Source of the DNA: Varanus komodoensis
Taxonomy: Eukaryota; Chordata; Lepidosauria; Squamata; Varanidae
Direction: 5' to 3'
Assembly: GCF_004798865.1 (NCBI RefSeq)
Contig: NW_025336480.1
Coordinates: forward strand, 14,488,980 to 14,552,979
DNA length: 64,000 nucleotides
Both the position numbers and the translations under genes were made by a program. This document shows positions 26,601 to 35,500 of this stretch, piece after piece; the first letter of the stretch is position 1; the number at the start of each line of letters is the position of its first letter. The notes below the pieces were generated by a model. It made no database searches and was not told the origin of the DNA. It saw only the letters and a list, made by a program, of their open reading frames with translations.

Positions 26601-29515
26601 GTATTTCCTGTTCTGAGGCAATACGCCTCTGCACTCTAGTTACTGAGATCTGCACACAGGAGTGGGCTGTAGTCTTCACATCCTGCTTGTGGGCTTCCCA
26701 GAACTATCTGGTCAGTCTCCATGAGAAGCAGATGCTGAATTAGATGGGCCTCTGGAACAACGTTCTTCATTTTCATTTAAAATGTACTGCTGTCCTTCAC
26801 CACGGCCCTTCTGATAATTTATAAAGCCAGACATTTTTGGTTTTATTTCAGAGCAATTATTATGCTGTGGGAATTGCACATAGCAGGGCACCCAAACTGC
26901 ATGACTGATGAAGTGGATGCAAACCAAGTTTTCAGTGAAAAGAAGCAAAGTTTGAACTGGAAAATGTACGACATGTTGAACAGGGAAGGGAAAATTATTA
27001 GCACAATGTCTTCCCATGATGATTTGGTTAAACACAGCAGATCAACCAATGTATGACTGAAGTTTTGTGCAAATTAGTATTGTTTTTCAGATCACAGTGT
27101 GCTCAGAGAAGATTATGTAATTCCTCTTTTAATTAAATTATTACCCCTCTCTGAAAAATGAACTCATATGAATACTGGTTTTTTCAGATGCATCAGCATC
27201 TACTAATGGCTGTTTCTTTACAGTTAAGTGCAGAGTATGCAATTTGAAATAATGCATTCCTCCATGTAAACCAGGAAGCAACATTAGGAAATAAACTCCG
27301 TTGCTGAAGCTAAAGAAAAGATGCTGCCCAATAATCCAGCCAGATAGTGTCACAGGAAGAAACATTTTGGGATTTGAAACGAGAACAGGAGGAGTACTGT
27401 CCTAAAAATCCAGAAGCATCTGATTTTTTTGATATTGTGTGTGTGCGGGGGGGGGGGGGAGAAAATTAGTAGCTGGGGCTATAACACATCTGAGAAACTG
27501 GGGGAAGAACATTTTTCATAACATGAACATTTCTAAATGCAGACTGCTTTTCTGTGAACTGATAACATGTGGGGACTGCTTGCAACATTTTCCTTCATCT
27601 AAATTTTTTTTTTCTGAATAATCTCCATTCTATGATTTATGCGTAATGGAGGGTGACAGCACTCCTTTGGAATGGATCTGGATTAGGCACCACCAGTCAC
27701 TATGTACCTTTTCACTATTATTCCTTCAGGTATGATTGAATTCATTAAGCTAGAAGAAATTATCTATGTGGGCAGTTTGTGGATCATACTGCAAGTCTGA
27801 TGAAAGCCTCTAAATACCCATTTATGAAGTATTTCCATCCACAATTCAGAGAGTGAAATGGAGCAGCAACACTACATAAACTGAACTGCTCTGGTCTTTT
27901 GATAAGGCAGAGCAAACATTTTTCTCACACAATATATTTCATAGCAGTTTGTATCATAGTGAGATGACTGCATAATTTGGAAAATTAATTTCTCATTTCC
28001 TTGAAGTTCTGTTATCTTAAAGAGACTGCAAAGAGGGCACACTTCCTTTAATAAAGGGCTTCTACAACATTTTGCAGGTTCTGCAATCAGAGCAATGCTA
28101 TGTAATAGTTGAGACTCTTCTGTTAATCATGATTCTGTTAATCAAGTATCACCTCTGTTTCTCTGTATCACCTTTTGTGATGGCTCCCACATTGCTGAGG
28201 AATCCAGGAGACTTTCAGGTTATAGATAATTTACTTAGTAATCAGTGAAGTTAAGATGGGAAAGGGGTGTGACACATGTGCTCGGAGACAACATTCCCCT
28301 AAGTTCTAAATGCATGAGGCAGCAGGAGACAGCAGTTATTCAAAGGTGAGGAAAATGGACTTTGTACATGCTCAAAGGTATTTTAATCCTAGAACATAGT
28401 CCTGGTATTAATCAGGCTTGCACTGAACTCTGCAGGGATCTTGGTATAAATTGAGTTAGAGGGAGATCAGGAAAGTAGAGCTTGCCTTTAATAAGAAAGC
28501 AGAGGGAAAATTATGGAGTAGTGACAAACTGCTGGAAAGGGAGGAAATACAATTGATTGTTGTGTGGAAGGGAACAGAAAAGCTAGGTACTCTGGTAATA
28601 GTTTGTTCATGACAGGCGTTTTAATTCCTCAAGTGAGGTGCTGAGGCTTTAATATGTGTACATCATGGTTCCCATGGGCATCAATGTGCCCAAGACACTG
28701 TTGCTCAGCAGTGAGAAGAGAGCACTCTGCATGCTCAAAGGCAGTCTTGGATAGTTTAATTATTATTTTACGCTTAATCATAAATATTAAAAATGAGATT
28801 AGAATAACACAGACTCCTTTTCCCACTTGCTTTGGAATTTTTTGTTGCCATATTTTCTTTGTTCATAAAGGCTAGATGCGTCTTTTTACTTCAAAGTAAA
28901 AGCCGAGTTTCCCAGAATTTTACCAGAAATTTGTAGACCAAGAAGAAAACCAGTCAATCCACTTTCCACACCACTTTTTTTTCTTGTTGTAAAAAAATCA
29001 GGCCTCTTCTGGTCCTTTTCTTCAGCTGACTTTAATCTATTCCTTCACTACTCTCAAGATTAAAAAAACCCTTCAAAGTAATTTCCAGAACACCTCTTCT
29101 TGATTTTATTTATTGGGTATATCAGGATAGTTTTGTCTCTTCATGCTCATACCTCATACAAAGGCACACAAAGACACTTAATAATGCTGACTGCACATCC
29201 CTGTGGAGGGTAACTGGGAAAAAGAACAGTGTTTTGCCTAAAAGCAAAAAAGTACCTTTTTAGTTCACTGGAGGCAGAAATATGCATATATTTCTATTGA
29301 ACTCAGTCCCACTCCAGTGAAATTATGGTCAGTGAAAATAAATCAGAGTAAGAATGTCCATATGTTAGCTAGTTCATATTACTTTTTAAAAACTTTATTA
29401 AATTCTCAGTTTTATAGTTTAATGGAGCAATCCTCCATATGGATAAGAACCAGAGAACGAGAGAGAGAAAGAAACAAGTCATAGTAAATTTGCTCATTTC
29501 AGGATTTTGTCTCTG

Positions 29516-29561
<46 letters not shown>

Positions 29562-32500
29562 TCCAGCTGAGATTCATGTAAGTTTGGGACCAGATTTTCA
29601 AATCTTTGCAAAGGATTCAAGACCCTGAACCTTCATCTAGAGATCTGAAGGCCTGGAAAATGCCTCTGGGAAAAATACTTTTTCCAAGGACTGAAAAACT
29701 GAGCAGCCTTGGATTTTGAAATATTTCATGTTAGAATGTTGATTTTTGTGAAGAGAATAAAGAGAGGAGGAAGACCACATAAGCCACCTTGGGTGAAAAA
29801 TGGTATGACAGAAATATCTATCTATCTATCTAATCACCTTTTAACCACCGCTACAAAAATAAATCCTCTCCCTAAAAGACAGTCAGTTGCCTGGTCCCTA
29901 CAGCATAAACATGGCATTAACTAGAGTCAACCTTCCAAATTAATTAAAAATTTGTCCATCAATGGAAATTATTTATACAAATGAATACAATGTCACTCTT
30001 CAAATAAGAGGCTGAGATTGATTAATGTTTCTTAACTTAGATATGGTTCCACACCATTTCTAAGCTGAGTCTTTCGAAGCTAAAGAAACTCTCAACAGCT
30101 GTTCTTCCACAACAGATTTCCCTAAGCTCTGCACACAAACAGGAAGAGGTTTAGGAATCTTCCTAATCTTTTCCACTAGTAGGAACAGATGCTAAATGCC
30201 CTTCTTCCTGTGCTCCCAGCACATCTTTTGGCTTCCAGGAAGTTTCAGATGATTCAAGGACTACTTGTAGACTACTTCCCTCTGCCCAGACATAAAATAG
30301 GAATCTGAAATATGTTATACTTTGAAAAAAGTTTCTTAAAATGTGAGCTTGGAGGAAAGAAAGGAGTTAACAGTTCATCTCATTTTACCTTTCCACCCCT
30401 TTTGTGTATTGACAGGCAAATACATGGATCTTTTTGTTCTCATCACTGCCAAAAAGTATAACTTTGAGATGCATTCATAATTACTAATGATGCTTACCCT
30501 TGGGCCGATGTCTCCTTGGTCACCCTAGAAAACAGAAAAATAATTGTAATTCACTTCCCAATGTCAGTTCTCTGCTGATTCTGCACTGCTTGGGTGAATC
30601 CATTTCCTCCAGGTACAGTAGGGAAGATGACCCATAACAGGAAGGACAAGCATTCACAAATTAATATACATCCTCAAGCTTAGTTCTTTGATGCCCAGGA
30701 GGTGTTCACACATTTAATCTTTGACCATGTTTAAGAGGTTATCGGATGAACTGCTTCCCACCTGCTTGCTGCTTTGCATCTGTTTTGCATCTACTTTCTG
30801 AAAGGGGATCCTGGAATATTAGACAGAACATCTGGACCTGGCACTCTAAGGGTTAAACCACTTTGAGTTTGCCCATTGATGGTTGCTGAGTTAAAACTCT
30901 GGATTGTTCAGCTCTTGACAACCCAGATGTGCTGGGTTTGAACATCATGACAAATTATGCAGCGTCATTCCTTGGTTGTTTGAGAAAGCAGAATCAATGA
31001 GTGGGTGAGAGGCACTGAACTCACTTGTTCCCACCGTTAATTGGTGCGACATGCAAACAATGTCAGCGAAATTTGTTCACAAAATATGGTGTACACGTGG
31101 AACTCATGTAGGGTTGCCATGTGTCCTACTTTACATATGTAGTACAGCTCTCTATTTGAAGAACCCTCTGTTTGAAAGGCTGTCCATTCAAACCTAGTTT
31201 TAAGGTGGAAAATTTCGACAGCCTTTTCCCCAGTGCTTTATTTTTCCATGGAAAAATTTTCTGTTTCATAAATTCATTAATAACAATGCATTAATGCAAA
31301 TTGCATATTCAGTATTGTGCAAGCATCGTTGTTTCAAAGATGCAATTATTATTTTTCCAGGTGATTATAGCTACAAAATATGCAAGAAAACAGATATGTC
31401 ATTGAAATGTATATATATGCAAAAACATGCATTTGTAAAAGTTATGTCAAGTGTGAGCTGGAGTGATAGTGAAATTTTTTCAACTCAAACGCTTGTGCTG
31501 TAAGTTAACGTGTATATTTTAAGTAATGTGTTTTATTTATTAAAACATTTGTATGCCACCAAATTGTGCCATAGCACCTCTGGACAGCTCACAGTCATAA
31601 GATAAAACACAATAAAAACTAATTAGAGCATATTAAATATACAATGTTAATAAAATACGGATTAAAATAAAAAACAGAAGGTTGACTGGCATTAACTATT
31701 AAAATATTTTTTTAAAAAAGGAAGGTCTTTGCCTGGTGCCAAGAAAGAATACGAGGAAGGTGCCAGGTGAATCTCCTTGGGGAGAGCATTCCAGATATGG
31801 GGAGCAGCTGCAGAAAAGGCCCTCCTCCTAGCGGCCATCCCCTTCATCTCCTTAAGAGATGGATCACACAGGAGGGCCCTCTGCATAGATCTCAAAGGCC
31901 AGGCAGGCACATATGGGTGCAGGCACTCCTCAAGATAACTGGGGCCTAAGGCATTTAGGGCTTCATAGGTCAACATAAGCACCTTGAATTGGGCCTGGGC
32001 CACAACTGGTAACCAATGCAGTTCTTTCAATATAGGTGTTATGTGAGCTGTGCTAGGGGCTCCCATCACCAACCAAACAGCCCTGCTTTGCACCAAATAT
32101 AATTGCTGGACAGTCTTCAAGGTAAACATGGTTTGACAACTAGCAATTTTACAGTGCAAACTGCACATTTTCTATGCAAACTGCCATAATTTGCATAAGA
32201 AATTTTCTAGAAAACCCACATTACTGGTTTAAAGAGAAAGGAATGTCTGGAAGTACAGTCTTCCTCTCTCTCTCAGAGGGAAGTTTCTTGTTTTCTCTGG
32301 AGGGAAATTAGCAAGGGATGGCAGCTTTGGTGGAAGCTGGGTGGCTCTGGTCTGTGGGTTTTTCCTTTTGCCCTATTTTGAGTGATTTCTGAATTTTTAA
32401 TCAGCCAGGTAGAGTGTGCTATGTTTGTTTGTTATGGGTGTTGTCAGGTCACGCAACCACCTTTTCTGGGTTTGGCCAAGTAGACTCAGGCCTTTTGAGA

Positions 32501-35500
32501 TTCGTGGGGTACAAGAGAGAGTTGATCATTTAATCTGCGATTATTTGTAGTATGTGGAACAGCAGACTCCTCTTTTGTGTTTTCTTGCTGCCAGATGATC
32601 TGGGAGCTCTTCTGGTAATATGGGAGCTCTTTTGTGTGATGGTGATCTTTGTTTGCTAGTCTTTCCCAAGTTGGTATGTTCAAAATGTTTTGGAATACAA
32701 AAGAATTTCTTTCTTTTGGCCATTCTGCCTGGGATGGGTGTGTTGAAATACAAAATGTCTGGAAGGCACCAAGGAAGGCTGTCCCAGGAAGACTCATGCA
32801 CTGCAAACCAGTTAATCCCAATGGTTATTATAGACTACTGCAGAACACTTTATAAATGAGTCTCTAAGTTGTGAACTGTCCATGTGTGAGTCAATGTGCC
32901 ATAAATCCCAAAATGATTATTTAAGTGCGACTCCTCTTATTAGAATGTTTAGAAGCCATCCTAAGGGAGTTGAAATTTTCAGAGTGAATACTCTTACCTT
33001 ATCCCCCTTTGGTCCTTGAGGCCCCTGTAAAGATCAATGAGAGAGTGTTAAGTACATTAGTCCACACAGTACTGCTTTAGCTCCCTCTAGCTACTTTGAC
33101 CAAACAGAATATTCCAAAGAATACCATTTACACCTAAACTTTCTCTTTCTTCAGGAAAGTTGAAGGCCAGCCCTTTTGCCCTGACTGCTGTGTGATAGGG
33201 TTCTGCAGACCACACACAAGTGCATTCAACCATATGACCTCCATACAAAGAACTTAAGAACATAAAAAAGCCATGCTGGATCAGACTGAAGGTCCATCCA
33301 CTCCAGCATTCCATCCCCAACATGGCAAATCAGCTGCCCACAGGATCCCTCAAACAGGATAGGTACAAGCCATCTGTCCAAGCTCCCCTGCAACTGGTGT
33401 ATGCAGGCATGCCTGACCATGGAGCAGCCAGTAGCCACTGATAACCTCTCTCTCCATGAATATGTCATCTGCCTGCAATCTCCAGTCTACAGTAGTGCAA
33501 TCATTCAATTTTAACCTGTTCTTTAAGATCTACAAATCAGAGTCTTCTGGTTGTTCCATCAGCTGCACCTACACACTAGAGAAGATCTTTTCTGTCACGG
33601 CACCCAGCATTTGAAATTCTCTTCTCCCTGATGTACAATAAAGCACCAACCATGATGAGGTTTGGGTGCCTGTTAAAAAGAGATTTGCTTAATTAAGCCT
33701 TTGCTGATTTCAAGGCTAGCTTAGTGGGATTTCCTGTTTTAACTGTCATTCTAACAACATTTTGTACACTGCTCATGAATTTTTAAAATGAAAAGATGTA
33801 TATAAATATGTTAATAAATATATAAAATAAATCCATATTCTTTTCTTAAGGGTGATTCAGTGTGAAACTTTTTTATTTAAAGCACACTGAAAGAGCTTGA
33901 AGAGAGAATGTCTTAGTGTAGCAGCCATCTGAAGAAGCCCTGTCTTACCACTGAAAGGTCCTTTGCCATTTTTATGAAGCTTTTGTATGGTTCCACTCAA
34001 TGCTCTTCCCTGTGCAAGCTAGGAAAGGAGACCCATCAAGTTTTGAACTCAAACTCTTACCTGGTACATATTAGTAAAGTGTTTGCTTTTGATCACCCAG
34101 GTCAGTGGCATATGCAAGCATGTCTGCACACCATATGCAAACAGTCTAGTAACAACTTTCAGCTGAAATTATGTATGCACTTGGATGGCTTTGTGACAGC
34201 AGCTTTAAAAGATTTTACAGTGCACTCTCTTGTAAGCATGAAAAGAAATGTCAGAGCAGTATAGATACATAGCAGGCTTAATGCTTGAATCCGGGGTGAA
34301 CTGAATTCCTTTTGTGAAAACAGTATCGCAAGTAGGTTCTACAGCAAAATGTTTCAGGCTGGAGAACTTCTGTTCAGGTTTTTAGCTACTCCGTTCCACT
34401 ATCCCACCCTCCAGGTTTTCCATTCAACCATCCAACCATCATCCAATATTGCAAGTGCCCTAAGCATGCTCAATCTTCATTATGCCGTTTTTCCTCCCTC
34501 AGGGCTTTTCCCTGAAGGTGGGAGTTTCTTGAGGGGGAGGTATTTCTGCAAACCTTGAAATCTCCAAACTTTCTGATACCTCTCCCTCTTGTGTGTGAAT
34601 ATTGCCATTTTGTTTACACAAAGGCCAGTACTCATGAACCGGGGTTCACTCTTAGCATATACCAGTAGGGGAGTGCCTCTGCTCGGGATACCACACACTT
34701 CATTCCATTCTCATCCTTGCCCCTGGTTTTCTTTGCAACAGCCAGCCAGCATTTTGCACTCAGTGATCATCCTTAGCAGACCTCACTTGACTGAGGATTC
34801 TTCCACTTGCCCCTCACTCTCTAGCGTATCCCCCCTCAACCTTCTTATACTTGTATAATTTATGTATTTATTAAAAACATTCCTTGGCCTCCTTTTAGAG
34901 TAAGAGCTCCCCACCCCTGCCGCAGTTTGATAACAAAACATGCCAAAAAATCAATGCAACAATAAAAGCAGTAAGAACACATAAGAACAGCAATAAAAAC
35001 AGCAACATTTTAAGAAAATCAAATCCCTGCATAAAACTTGCAACAAACAACTGCAGCTGCAACTCAGTCCAATGACACATAATCAAGGGAAGGGCAGAAC
35101 AAGTTCTCAGACCTTCTTAAAAGCCTCCAGTGCTGGGGCCAGACAGACTCTCCGTGCCTACTGGCAACTTGTTCCGGAGGTGCAGGGCCACTGTGGAAAA
35201 TGCCCTGTAGAAAGGGCCCTTGTACCAGACCAACTGCTTTAACGGCTGGGCAAAAGAGGGACCTCTCTTGCTGAGCATAAATATAAGCACTGGGTTCCCA
35301 AGTGTGCTGACAGTGCTCCTTTTAGAACATAAAAAGGCCATTCTGGATGAGATGCCTATTTGGTTGGCATCCTGTTCCCAGAGAAGCCAAGCCAATGCCC
35401 ACAGGAAGCCCAAAACAGAACACAAACACAACAGCAATACAATATCAATTTTATTTATTGCTTTTATTCTTGATTGCTGGTTACTATGCCTTATTATGCT

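Larger units (their letters stand above)
20303..30497. other. COL23A1 10.2-kb intron
   Basis: No exon found. It holds a palindromic hAT MITE part (21075-21205), a SINE at 24010-24195, a short palindromic MITE (24868-24945), a dispersed SINE-like repeat (26585-26770), a G-run (27447-27459) and a TATC microsatellite (29519-29561). The rest looks unique. Confidence 0.6.
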